From Winogradskya consettensis (lineage in GTDB: Bacteria; Actinomycetota; Actinomycetes; Mycobacteriales; Micromonosporaceae): a stretch of DNA of 47,248 nucleotides. The DNA is taken from the NCBI RefSeq assembly GCF_018332715.1, contig NZ_BOQP01000023.1, forward strand, positions 1 to 47,248, read 5' to 3'. Positions 18,895-27,410 of this stretch are shown piece after piece (position 1 is the first letter of the stretch; every line of letters begins with the position of its first letter). The position numbers and the translations under genes were made by a program. The notes under the pieces were generated by a model, which worked only from the letters and a program-made list of their open reading frames with translations, made no database searches and was not told the origin of the DNA.

Positions 18895-18984
18895 GCCGAC
18901 GAGACTGGCCGGGACTCGTTAGAAAGATGTCAGGTAACGCCGGGAATGATCTCGCGCGGGCGGGGCGGGCCTATCATCGCCGCC

Positions 18985-19683
18985 ATGGGTGCTCAGGTCC
19001 TGGTAGCCGATGACGATCCCCGCCAGGCCGAGGTGGTGCGCCGCTACCTGACCGCCGAGGGTCACACGGCCGTCGTGGTGCACGACGGGCGCGAGGCCCT
19101 CGACCAGGCCCGCCGGCTGCGCCCCGACCTCGTGGTGCTGGACGTGATGATGCCGAAGCTCGACGGGCTGCACGTGTGCCGGACGCTGCGGGCGGAGTCG
19201 GACGTCCTGGTGCTGATGCTGACCGCGCGGACCAGCGAGGAGGACCTGCTGCTCGGGCTGGAGCTCGGCGCCGACGACTACCTGACCAAGCCGTACAGCC
19301 CGCGGGAGCTGATGGCCCGGGTCCGGACCCTGCTGCGGCGGGCGTCGCGCGGGGCACCCGAGCAGGCCGTGCTGGGCGTACGCCGGATCGGGCGGATCGG
19401 TCTCGACCCCGCTCGGCACCAGGTGACCGTGGACGGCGTACCCGTCGAATGCACCCGGGGTGAGTTCGCGATCCTGGCCGCCATGGCCGAGCAGCCCGAG
19501 CGCGTCTTCACCCGCGCACAGCTGCTGCACCACACCCGCGGGATCGATCGCAGCTCGACCGAGCGCACGATCGACGTCCACGTGATGAACCTGCGCCGGA
19601 AGATCGAGACCGACCCGCAGCGCCCCGCCCAGCTGCTCACTGTCTTCGGCGTCGGCTACCGGCTCACCAGCGGCCTGTCCTGA
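18985..19683 (+). CDS. OmpR-family response regulator
   Basis: The 232-aa product has a receiver domain (1-115: acidic Asp10/Asp11, phospho-acceptor Asp53 in VLDVMMP, and the Lys in LTKPYSP) and an OmpR winged helix (135-230: CTRGEFAILAAMAEQPERVFTRAQLL, RTIDVHVMNLRRKI). The stop overlaps the kinase ATG by one base (TGATG). It is divergent from the efflux operon, which is its likely target. Confidence 0.95.
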   Translation: MGAQVLVADDDPRQAEVVRRYLTAEGHTAVVVHDGREALDQARRLRPDLVVLDVMMPKLDGLHVCRTLRAESDVLVLMLTARTSEEDLLLGLELGADDYLTKPYSPRELMARVRTLLRRASRGAPEQAVLGVRRIGRIGLDPARHQVTVDGVPVECTRGEFAILAAMAEQPERVFTRAQLLHHTRGIDRSSTERTIDVHVMNLRRKIETDPQRPAQLLTVFGVGYRLTSGLS

Positions 19684-21473
19684 TGCCCAAGCGGGTGCCG
19701 TTGCGGCACAGCCTCGTGACGCGGCTGCTGGTGACGTCGGTTCTGATCGCGGTCGCGGCCATCGCGGCGACCGCCTGGCTCGCCACCACCACGGCGACCC
19801 GGGCGATCACCCAGGAACGGGGCCAGTCGCTCACCGACGACAAGGGCGTCTACGACATGCTCATCGGCTACGCGGCGACCCACGCGGACTGGTCCGGCGC
19901 CCCGGCGCTGATCGACGCGCGGGCGGCGAAGCTGGGCCGGCGGATCACCCTGATGACCGGTGACCGGGCGGTCATCGCCGACAGCGGCCCCGGTGGCCCG
20001 TCGCTGCGCGGCGCCCGCCCGTCGGCCGAGGTCGACCCGCTCGACCTGGACCTCGGCCTGACCGGGGGCACCGAACGCATCGACGCCCGCGTCGTCGGGC
20101 CGTTCAAGGTCGCGCCCGCCGACCGGAACGTACTGGACAAGATGGCCGCCGATCAGCTGAACTGCCTGCGCAAGGTGAGCCTGGACGCCAAGGTGGTGCG
20201 GCTGCCGAGCGGCCGTCCCACGACCACTCTCACCACGCCGGACCCCGACGGCGTGGCCTCCCGGTGCCGGCAGGAACTGGCCGAAGCCACGACCAAGTCC
20301 GAGGACAAGGCGCTGACCACGCTCGGGCAGTCCGTGGCCCGTTGCCTCGGCGTGCAGAACATGGTGGGGGTGGGGATCCGGCCCGACTTCACCACGTACA
20401 TGTACAAGGTCCCGCAGCGCGACCTGCCGAGAACCCAGATCGCCGCTGCCCAGGAGCTGCTGGACGTGGGCGCCACCGGCCGGGTCAGCGGCTGTGTGGA
20501 GAAGTCGCGGCAGGCTCAACTCCGGCCGTACGTCGCACCGCCCGCACTGCTGTTCGTGACGAACCCGGCCACCGGCACCGACCAGACCACGTTCACCCTG
20601 TCCGGCGAGAACCGGACCCGGGTCATCGGGGTGACCGGCGCCGTCCTGCTCGCCACGATCCTCGCCACGGTCCTCGCCGGCCGCCGGCTGGTCCGGCCGC
20701 TGCGCGCCCTCACCGTGGCCGCCGACGGGCAGACCACCGCCCCGGTGTCGACGCACGACGAGATCGGCCGGCTCGCGCGCGCCCTCAACGACTCGGCGAG
20801 CCGCCGGGACCGGGCGGAGGCCCAGCGGCGGGCGATGGTCAGCGACGTGGCGCACGAGCTGCGTACCCCGCTGACCAACATCCGCAGCTGGCTGGAGGCC
20901 GCCCAGGACGACCTCGCCCCGACCGACGCCCAGCTGCTCGGCCTGCTGCACGAGGAGGCCCTGCTCCTGCAGCACATCATCGACGACCTGAGCGACCTGG
21001 CCGCCGCGGACGCGGGCACGCTGCGGATCCACCCCGAGCCGACCCCGATCCGTGACGTCCTCACGCAGGCGGTCGAGAGTCACCGGGGCACGGCGCACGC
21101 GGCCGGGGTGGAGCTGGTCTCCCTGGTCCGCGGCGACCCGGTGCTGCCCGCCGACGCCGTCCGCCTGCGCCAGCTGATCGGCAACCTCGTGTCGAACGCG
21201 ATCCGCCACACCCCACCCGGCGGCACGGTCACGGTCGCGGCCCATCAGGGGACGATCACCGTACGCGACACCGGCATCGGCATCGCCCCCGAGAACCTCC
21301 CGAAGATCTTCGACCGGTTCTGGCGCGCCGACGAGTCCCGCAGCAGAGCCACCGGCGGCAGCGGCCTCGGCCTGGCCATCGCCCGCAAGATCGCCGAAGC
21401 CCACGGCGGCACCATCGCCGTCGAGAGCGAGCCGGATCACGGCACCCTGTTCACCGTCACGCTGCCGATCTAG
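19683..21473 (+). CDS. Sensor histidine kinase
   Basis: The 596-aa kinase has membrane segment 1 (about 15-38), a large extracytoplasmic sensor (about 40-312), membrane segment 2 (about 314-333), HAMP, HisKA with phospho-acceptor His391 in SDVAHELRTP, and a HATPase domain (N-box GNLVSNAIRHT, DTGIGIAPENLPKIFDRF, SGLGLAIARKI). The sensor has four cysteines (161, 195, 221, 271), which suggests disulfides or metal/thiol sensing. The stop codon shares the palindrome CTAG with the stop of the convergent gene. Confidence 0.95.
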   Translation: MPKRVPLRHSLVTRLLVTSVLIAVAAIAATAWLATTTATRAITQERGQSLTDDKGVYDMLIGYAATHADWSGAPALIDARAAKLGRRITLMTGDRAVIADSGPGGPSLRGARPSAEVDPLDLDLGLTGGTERIDARVVGPFKVAPADRNVLDKMAADQLNCLRKVSLDAKVVRLPSGRPTTTLTTPDPDGVASRCRQELAEATTKSEDKALTTLGQSVARCLGVQNMVGVGIRPDFTTYMYKVPQRDLPRTQIAAAQELLDVGATGRVSGCVEKSRQAQLRPYVAPPALLFVTNPATGTDQTTFTLSGENRTRVIGVTGAVLLATILATVLAGRRLVRPLRALTVAADGQTTAPVSTHDEIGRLARALNDSASRRDRAEAQRRAMVSDVAHELRTPLTNIRSWLEAAQDDLAPTDAQLLGLLHEEALLLQHIIDDLSDLAAADAGTLRIHPEPTPIRDVLTQAVESHRGTAHAAGVELVSLVRGDPVLPADAVRLRQLIGNLVSNAIRHTPPGGTVTVAAHQGTITVRDTGIGIAPENLPKIFDRFWRADESRSRATGGSGLGLAIARKIAEAHGGTIAVESEPDHGTLFTVTLPI

Positions 21474-22630
21474 GTCCAGTAGAGGATGCGGCAGGACGGG
21501 ATGCGGGTGGCCAGTTCCTGCTCGAACCAGGTGCGCAGGGCGGTCATGGTCGCGCGCGGGTAGACGTACTTCACCGCTCCGAATTTGCCGTGTTTGCGGT
21601 CCCGGCTGCTCTCGTCCATCTCCAGCTGGGTGCGTGGGTACCAGCTCGTGAGGACGTCCTTGCTGCCGGGGGTGAAGCGATGGGTGATCAGCTCGGCGGT
21701 CAGGTCGAGCCCCGGCACGCCGTCCACCGCGTGCGCCACCTCGTCGAGCAGCAGGCCGTAGTGCTCCTGCCAGTCCGGTAACGCCATGATCGGCGCTATC
21801 GTCAGGCCCACCGGGTAACCCGCGAGTGCGAGGCGGCGCAGGGCGGCGAGCCGGTCCTCCAGGCGTACGGTGCCGCCTTCGAATCTTGTCGTCACCGAGA
21901 GGCAGTTGACGCTGAAGCGGACCCGGGTGCGGCCCGCGTGCGGTAGCGCGAGGAAGTCGTCGACACCGGCGAACTTGGTGGTCCACCGCAGCTGCACGTT
22001 CTCGTCCCACGCGCCGAAGAACTCGACGGCGCGCTGCCAGCTGCCGGTCAGGTGGTCGAGGGCGAGCGGGTCGGTGTAGCAGGACGCCTCGAAGGTGGTG
22101 CCTTCCTCGGGGCGGCGTTTCGCGGTTCCGGCGTACGCCGTGAGGCCTTCCAGGATGTCGTCGAGGTCGGCGTACACCCTGGTCACGGGTGGTCCGCTCA
22201 GTGACCCCGCCAGATAGCAGTACTGGCAGTGGGCCGGGCAGCCCTCCGCGAGGTCGACCCGCCAGTCCGCGCTCGGCGCGATCGGCTGCAGGGTGCGGCG
22301 CGACGGCGGGCTCACCACGATCGCGAGTGTCGACTTCGCCCGGGCGTACGTCTCGCGGTCTGTTTCGCCGCGCACCCCGGTCAGCCTGTTCCCGCTCAGC
22401 CGTTCGACCTCGAGGCCCCGCTCGGCGAGCCGCCGCATGATCCGCAACCCGTGCGGGTGGTCGTACGCCGCCGGCGTCGCCACCACCCGCCGCGGCATCC
22501 ACCGCCGCCCCGGACCGGCCGCGCGGGCCGGTGGGGCGATCCCGGCCAGATCGTGGAGTTCCATGCGTTCGCCGCTCGCACTGTGCGGCGCCGCCGGTGC
22601 ATCGGGGGCGAGCGGCTCAGTCAGGTCCAT
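21470..22630 (-). CDS. Spore photoproduct lyase-family radical SAM protein
   Basis: The protein is 386 aa from the ATG at 22630 (a GTG at 22678 is also in frame). It contains the family's cluster motif C-x3-C-x2-C in VDLAEGCPAHCQYCYLAG, followed by SGPPVTRVYADLDDIL, and upstream LEVERLSGNRLTG. SPL enzymes repair UV-made thymine dimers of spores in Firmicutes; actinobacterial members are widespread but their substrate is unproven. It overlaps the kinase gene by four bases at the stops. Confidence 0.88.
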   Translation of the reverse strand: MDLTEPLAPDAPAAPHSASGERMELHDLAGIAPPARAAGPGRRWMPRRVVATPAAYDHPHGLRIMRRLAERGLEVERLSGNRLTGVRGETDRETYARAKSTLAIVVSPPSRRTLQPIAPSADWRVDLAEGCPAHCQYCYLAGSLSGPPVTRVYADLDDILEGLTAYAGTAKRRPEEGTTFEASCYTDPLALDHLTGSWQRAVEFFGAWDENVQLRWTTKFAGVDDFLALPHAGRTRVRFSVNCLSVTTRFEGGTVRLEDRLAALRRLALAGYPVGLTIAPIMALPDWQEHYGLLLDEVAHAVDGVPGLDLTAELITHRFTPGSKDVLTSWYPRTQLEMDESSRDRKHGKFGAVKYVYPRATMTALRTWFEQELATRIPSCRILYWT

Positions 22631-22737
22631 GCCCGGCGGGATACCCCTGGTCAGAGCGATATCACCGGCAGCTGTCACGTTTCGGGGGGCTACGCGGTCC
22701 TGTAGGTGGAACCACTGGGAAACAGGGAGCGTGTGAC

Positions 22738-24102
22738 ATGACGGAGAACCACCGGCACCGGGTCGTCATCATCGGGGCGGGCTTCGGGGGTCTCAACGCC
22801 GCCCGGGCGCTGCGGAAGGCACCGGTCGACGTCACGGTGATCAACGCGACCAACCACCACATCTTCGAGCCGCTGATCTACCAGGTAGCCGCCGGTGTCC
22901 TCTCCCCCGGTGAGGTCGCCGTCCCGATCCGCGAGGCACTCAGGCACCAGAAGAACACCGAGGTGCTCGTCGGCTGGGCGACCGACATCGACGCCGAGGG
23001 GCGCACGGTCACCGCGGCAGGGCCCGACGGCACCCGCTACCAGGTGCCGTACGACACCCTGGTGCTGGCGGCCGGCGCCACCCAGTCCTACTTCGGCCAC
23101 GACGGGTACGGCCAGTGGGCCCCGAGCCTGAAGACCATGGACGACGCCCTCGAGATCCGCGCCCGCATCTTCGGAGCGTTCGAGGAGGCCGAGCTCGCAA
23201 CCGACCCCCGGCAGGTCCAGCGCCTGCTGACGTTCGTGATCGTCGGTGCCGGGCCGACGGGCGTGGAGATGGCCGGGCAGATCGCCGAGATCGCCCACCG
23301 CACCCTGCCCGGCCGCTACCGCCGCATCGACCCGCGCACCGCTCGCGTCGTGCTCATCGACGCCGTCGACCGGGTCCTGCCGACCTTCGACGCGCGCCTG
23401 TCACAACACGTCCTGGAGAAGCTTCGCAAGATCGGCGTCGAGGTCCGCCTCGGCGAGAAGGTCGTCGACCTCGACGAGACCGGGGTCAAGGTGGAGTCCG
23501 CGCAGGGCACCGAACGGATCGAGGCCTTGACGAAGATCTGGGCCGCGGGCGTGGCGGGCACCACCCTGGCCCGGCGGCTGGCCGCGTCGGTCGGCGCCGA
23601 GACCGACCGGGCCGGGCGCATCCTCGTCGGTCCCGACCTCACCGTCCCCGGCCACCCGGAGATCTTCGTGCTGGGCGAGGCCATGAGCCTGCGCGACCTG
23701 CCCGGCGTCGCCCAGGTCGCGATGCAGGGCGGCACGTACGCCGGCCGCACCGTCGCCCGCCGCCTCACCGGCCGGTCCACCACCAAGCCGTTCTCCTACT
23801 TCGACAAGGGCAACATGGCCGCGGTGTCCCGCTTCTACGCCATCGCCGACCTGGGACCCGTACGCCTGACCGGGCTCATCGGCTGGCTCGGCTGGCTCGC
23901 CGTCCACCTCTTCTACCTGCCCCGCATGCGCAACCGCGTGACGGTCCTGCTGCGCTGGGCGGTCAGCTTCCTGGGCCGCGGCCGCTCGGAAGCCGTCATC
24001 ACCTCCCAGCAGGTCCTCGCCCGCGACGCCCTCCGCCACGCCCCGGAAGCTCAGCGCGAGGTCGCCGCCCCGACCACGGAGAGCAGCTCCAGCCTGTCGT
24101 AG
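22738..24102 (+). CDS. NDH-2-like FAD-dependent NAD(P)H dehydrogenase
   Basis: The 454-aa protein has the FAD-binding motif VVIIGAGFGGLNAARAL at the N-terminus, the NAD-binding motif FVIVGAGPTGVEMAGQIAEIA around residue 165, and IFVLGEAM where type II dehydrogenases have GD. A C-terminal amphipathic/hydrophobic stretch (LIGWLGWLAVHLFYLPRM) gives membrane association. It would pass electrons from NADH to quinone. GGGAG lies about eight bases before the ATG at 22738. Its 3' end overlaps the convergent XRE gene by 52 bp. Confidence 0.93.
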   Translation: MTENHRHRVVIIGAGFGGLNAARALRKAPVDVTVINATNHHIFEPLIYQVAAGVLSPGEVAVPIREALRHQKNTEVLVGWATDIDAEGRTVTAAGPDGTRYQVPYDTLVLAAGATQSYFGHDGYGQWAPSLKTMDDALEIRARIFGAFEEAELATDPRQVQRLLTFVIVGAGPTGVEMAGQIAEIAHRTLPGRYRRIDPRTARVVLIDAVDRVLPTFDARLSQHVLEKLRKIGVEVRLGEKVVDLDETGVKVESAQGTERIEALTKIWAAGVAGTTLARRLAASVGAETDRAGRILVGPDLTVPGHPEIFVLGEAMSLRDLPGVAQVAMQGGTYAGRTVARRLTGRSTTKPFSYFDKGNMAAVSRFYAIADLGPVRLTGLIGWLGWLAVHLFYLPRMRNRVTVLLRWAVSFLGRGRSEAVITSQQVLARDALRHAPEAQREVAAPTTESSSSLS

Positions 24103-24887
24103 CTCTCGCTGCCCGGCGTCGCCGTGTAGACGACGAGCGACTGCGACTGATCCGGGTCGACCAGCATCTGACAGTGCAGCTCCAGCAGCCCGACCTGCGG
24201 ATGCAGGAGCCGCTTCGGCGCGCAGTACGGCCCGGACACCGGGTGCCCCCGCCACAGCTCGGCGAACTCCGGACTGCGCGCCAGCAGCGCTTCCGCCAGC
24301 GCGGCTGCCTGCGACCCGGACCCGTCCCTGGTGTACGCCGCATGCAGATGAGCCGCGACCGCCCGGCTCTGCGCAGCGTGATCCTCCACGGGAAAGATCG
24401 CCCTGGCAGCGGGATCGGTGAACCACCGATAATGCTGACTCCGCGCCAATCCCGTGTGGACGCTGTCATCGCCGAGCAACGCCACCGCGAGCCGCGTCTG
24501 CCGCAACGTCTCCCCCACATGGCTGACCACCTGCGCCGCCGCCCCGTCGAGCCCATCCATGATCCGCATCATGCCCGGATTCACATGATCGGCCCGGCGC
24601 CCCCGCTGCGGCACCGCATACCCGCCGAGCTGGAACAGGTGGTCGCGCTCCTCCAGCGACAACCGCAGCCCCCGCGCCAGGGCGGCCAGCATCTGCTCCG
24701 ACGGATGCGGCCCCCGCTTCTGCTCGAGCCGGTTGTAGTAGTCGATCGACATGTCCGACAGCACCGCAACCTCCTCCCGGCGCAACCCACCCGTGCGGCG
24801 CCGCTGCCCGCGCGGCAGGCCGACATCCTCCGGCTGCAACGCCTCGCGACGACTACGCAGAAACTCCGCGAGCCTGGCCCGGTCCAT
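24051..24887 (-). CDS. XRE family regulator with MmyB-like domain
   Basis: The 278-aa regulator has an N-terminal helix-turn-helix (LAEFLRSRREALQPEDVGLP, LRREEVAVLSDMSIDYYNRLEQKRGPHPS split over about 5-75) and a C-terminal MmyB-like ligand-binding domain (about 105-275). In actinobacteria this family often represses an adjacent dehydrogenase/reductase gene; the SDR at 25261-26208 is a candidate. GAGAGGAAGG eight bases upstream favours the ATG at 24887 over the GTG at 24896. Confidence 0.92.
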   Translation of the reverse strand: MDRARLAEFLRSRREALQPEDVGLPRGQRRRTGGLRREEVAVLSDMSIDYYNRLEQKRGPHPSEQMLAALARGLRLSLEERDHLFQLGGYAVPQRGRRADHVNPGMMRIMDGLDGAAAQVVSHVGETLRQTRLAVALLGDDSVHTGLARSQHYRWFTDPAARAIFPVEDHAAQSRAVAAHLHAAYTRDGSGSQAAALAEALLARSPEFAELWRGHPVSGPYCAPKRLLHPQVGLLELHCQMLVDPDQSQSLVVYTATPGSESYDRLELLSVVGAATSR

Positions 24888-24944
24888 GCTGGTCACCTTC
24901 CTCTCGTCCGCCGACCGCCGAGACCCTCAGGTTAGGCTCGGCGC

Positions 24945-25296
24945 ATGATCCGCGCGGTGGTGTTCGACGTCGGGTGGCCTGCTGCGGTCCTTGGCACTCC
25001 CCTGCGACTTGATCGCGACCTCGGACGACTGGGGTGTCGCGAAGCCTGATCCGGGCTTCTTCGAAGCGTTGGCCAGGGAAGTGCCGGCCGCTGCGGACGA
25101 GACGCTGTACGTGGGCGACCGCCTGGACAACGACATCCGGCCGGCGGCGCTGGCGGGCTTCAGGACGGCGCTGATCCGGCGGGGACCGTGGGCGACGATC
25201 CAGCAGGACGACGCCGACTCCGCCAGGCTACCGACGCTTCGGATCGACTCCCTGGCGGAGCTACCTGATCGGATCGCCGCGTTGCCATTCTCCTGA
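24945..25296 (+). pseudogene. HAD-superfamily hydrolase with internal deletion
   Basis: The ATG at 24945 begins MIRAVVFDVG, a normal HAD motif I region, then the frame becomes unrelated. Homology resumes in another frame from about 24991 (IATSDDWGVAKPDPGFFEAL, then TLYVGDRLDNDIRPAALAGF), covering motifs III and IV. About 100 residues including the cap domain are missing and the two ends are out of frame, so it is dead. It overlaps the convergent SDR gene by 36 bp. Confidence 0.75.
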
Positions 25297-26208
25297 CGTG
25301 GTGCCGCTCAAGTCCTCCAGCACCTGCCAGAGCCTTTCCTGGTCGCCGGGTCGCTGGGCGGAGGGGTAGACCTTGAGTTCGGTCGGGGCGCCGGTGAACT
25401 GGCCGAGGCCGTCGGGGCCGTAGAGGCGGCCGCCGTGGGCTTCGGGGCTGGTCGCGGCGTAGAGGACGGGCAGGACGCCGCGATCCACGGTCTGGGCGAG
25501 GAGGCCCCACCCGGCCAGGCGGCGCATGATCGCGTCGTGCGGCGAGGGCTTGGCGCGGCCCAGGTTCGGGCCGGACGCGTACAAATTGGTCAGGGTCGTG
25601 CCCGGGTGGGCCGCGTTGCTCACGATGCCCCAGCCCGCCAGATTGCTGCGCCGGTCAAGCTCCAGAGCAAAGATCAAATTCCCGAGCTTGGATTGACCGT
25701 ACGCCCGGACAGGCCCATATTTCCCCAAGCCCTGCAGATCGTCGTAGTCGATCCGCCCCTGCCGCGCCGCGCTGCTCGTCAGCGTGGTGACCCGCGCGTG
25801 CCCGGCCCGCAGCAACGGCAACAACCGCCCGGTGAGAGCGAAGTGACCGATAACGTTGGTCCCGAACTGCAGCTCGAACCCGTCGCTGGTCGTGTGCCGC
25901 ACGGGCGGCGCCATCACCCCGGCGTTGTTGACGAGGATGTCGATCGGCCGGCCCTCGCCGTTCATGGTCGTCGCGAACCCGGCCACCGACTCGAGCGACG
26001 CCAGATCGAGCGTCTCCAACCGGATCCGCGCCCCGGGGACCTGCGACCTCAGCCGTTCGGCGGCCGCCGCGCCCTTCACCGGGTTACGCACCGGAAGCAC
26101 CACCTCGGCACCAGCCTGCGCCAGCCGCCCCGCCAGCGCGAACCCGACACCGTCACTGCCGCCGGTCACCACCACGAGCTTCTGCCGCAGATCCTGCACT
26201 TGTTCCAC
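25261..26208 (-). CDS. Short-chain dehydrogenase/reductase
   Basis: The 315-aa SDR is of the WWOX/retinol-dehydrogenase-like type: cofactor motif TGGSDGVG near residue 16, NNAGVM, and the active site with Ser in TSSAA and YGQSK (Tyr/Lys). The size and AHPGTTLTNLY fit the extended actinobacterial oxidoreductase group. It is read from a GTG at 26208 with GGAG six bases upstream. The substrate is unknown; the XRE regulator at 24051 is its likely controller. Confidence 0.92.
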   Translation of the reverse strand: MEQVQDLRQKLVVVTGGSDGVGFALAGRLAQAGAEVVLPVRNPVKGAAAAERLRSQVPGARIRLETLDLASLESVAGFATTMNGEGRPIDILVNNAGVMAPPVRHTTSDGFELQFGTNVIGHFALTGRLLPLLRAGHARVTTLTSSAARQGRIDYDDLQGLGKYGPVRAYGQSKLGNLIFALELDRRSNLAGWGIVSNAAHPGTTLTNLYASGPNLGRAKPSPHDAIMRRLAGWGLLAQTVDRGVLPVLYAATSPEAHGGRLYGPDGLGQFTGAPTELKVYPSAQRPGDQERLWQVLEDLSGTTSGEWQRGDPIR

Positions 26209-26286
26209 AACTGCTCCTCGATGAGGGGTATTTCCTCAAAGGGTCGCGCTGCGGAACAGCCGTAACCATGCCCTGGCAGTACATGC

Positions 26287-26535
26287 CTGCTCTATGACGC
26301 GCTCGCGCAGGAACTGATCAACATGACCGACGAGGACCGGCGCCTGCAGCCCGGCGCCCTCAGCGACGACTTCGCCGCGCAGCTGGCCCATCGGCGGATC
26401 ACCGTCCGCAACGGCGACCGGCTGGCCGAGATCCTCGACGAACACGGGTGGCCACCGAGGAACTCGTCGGCCAGGAGGCAGCCCGCAGGGCGTGGCTGGT
26501 GGCATGGATCAGCGGCGGGCCGAGGTCGGCCTGGA
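26287..26535 (+). pseudogene. DUF6624-like gene remnant
   Basis: The plus strand reads LLYDALAQELINMTDEDRRLQ and NGDRLAEILDEHGWP, then needs a one-base shift near 26450 to continue TEELVGQEAARRAWLVA. This follows the N-terminal half of DUF6624-type proteins. The expected QHAD-containing C-terminal half is absent. There is no start codon with a ribosome site. Family assignment is by eye. Confidence 0.55.
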
Positions 26536-26914
26536 CCGTTCGCCGTCCATGTAGCGCGGCACGCCTGAGCTATCGGCTCCAGATAGGCGGCGGCGCTGAT
26601 GTCCTCGGCAACCTCGGCGGTGACCGGCTTCGCACAGCAAGCCGGTCACGGCGCGCCCGACACCGCGATCATCACGACCCGTCACCGCGGCCAGATTGTG
26701 TATGTCATGCGCTGAACAATAATTGCCGCATTGTTGACATCAGACACCATCAGAAGTTGTGCCAATTCAAGTTTCGACGCAATATTCAGCCTCACTAACT
26801 GTAGTCCATTACACGTGGGCCCAACGCGACCACGATGCGTAGATCAAAGGTGATCTTCTCCCACTCGCGCGGAGTGAGTGGCTTGCCTGGCTGCGTGCTC
26901 GACCGGTCCGCTGT
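26536..26914. other. Lower-GC gap downstream of the caspase operon
   Basis: No convincing gene. The stretch 26700-26860 is clearly richer in A and T than the rest of the window. Small stems occur, for example AGATCA/TGATCT at 26841-26856 and CCACTC/GAGTGG at 26861-26881, the latter positioned to end transcripts from the minus strand. Confidence 0.45.
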
Positions 26915-27082
26915 TCAGTCGTAGAAGAACAGCGCGAGATCTTCTACCGACCCGGGCCCTGCAGGAAAGCTCTCGGCCTGCGCAACGGCCCTCTCCGGTG
27001 GCACTTCACCGGGCAGAAGGCGCTTCATCCCGATCTCGCCCTGCTCGCCGATCGCATAGATCCCGGACTGCAGCTCCACCAT
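26915..27082 (-). CDS. Small hypothetical protein, 55 aa
   Basis: Read from the ATG at 27082. The product (IYAIGEQGEIGMKRLLPGEV, then GSVEDLALFFYD at the end) has a coherent acidic, non-repetitive composition unlike a random GC-rich frame. It lies 70 bp after the RyR-like gene on the same strand and may be a fourth member of the caspase operon, or a separate gene. No family is known to me. Confidence 0.45.
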   Translation of the reverse strand: MVELQSGIYAIGEQGEIGMKRLLPGEVPPERAVAQAESFPAGPGSVEDLALFFYD

Positions 27083-27152
27083 GCCTGCCGGACGCCCGGG
27101 ACGGCGTCCAGTAACGGGCCTGAGTTACCACCCACCGGCCGCGCTGCCCGCC

Positions 27153-27410
27153 TCACCCAGCGCTTCCCCAGGCGGCTTCGATGATCGGAAGGTAGCGCAT
27201 GACCTGCTCGCGGTCGCTGTCCTTCTCCGGTTCGGTCAGGTCGGCGTACGGCGTGGCGATCTGCCGCTCCCATCGCGCGACCAGCTCGGCCGGGATCACC
27301 AGTGAGCCGTCCGCGGTCCGGGCGCAGCGGGAGTGCAGGTAACGCTGCCAGTGCGACCATCGCTCGTGTTCCATCGCCGCGAGGATCTCGACCACGTCCG
27401 GTCCGGTCAT
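27153..27410 (-). CDS. RyR-domain-like small protein
   Basis: The 85-aa protein resembles the RyR-type small domain: HERWSHWQRYLHS near the N-terminus, VIPAELVARWERQ in the middle, and PYADLTEPEKDSDREQVMRYL at the C-terminus. Similar short proteins occur in phages and accessory loci. The ATG follows the caspase TAG directly with no spacing, so translation is coupled. A role as small-molecule sensor or regulator of the caspase is inference; direct function is unknown. Confidence 0.75.
   Translation of the reverse strand: MTGPDVVEILAAMEHERWSHWQRYLHSRCARTADGSLVIPAELVARWERQIATPYADLTEPEKDSDREQVMRYLPIIEAAWGSAG

Noticed and set aside
19656..22502. Very long open frame on the minus strand opposite the histidine kinase
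   Set aside because: Its product is Arg/Gly/His-rich low-complexity sequence without motifs, and it is antisense to a complete, motif-bearing kinase. Such frames are expected at this GC content.
22531..22737. Upstream in-frame extension of the NDH-2-like gene
   Set aside because: The FAD motif expected at the extreme N-terminus begins right after the ATG at 22738, which has its own ribosome site.
26700..26860. Attachment site or insertion sequence ends in the lower-GC gap
   Set aside because: No tRNA end, no matching direct repeats and no transposase homology were visible.
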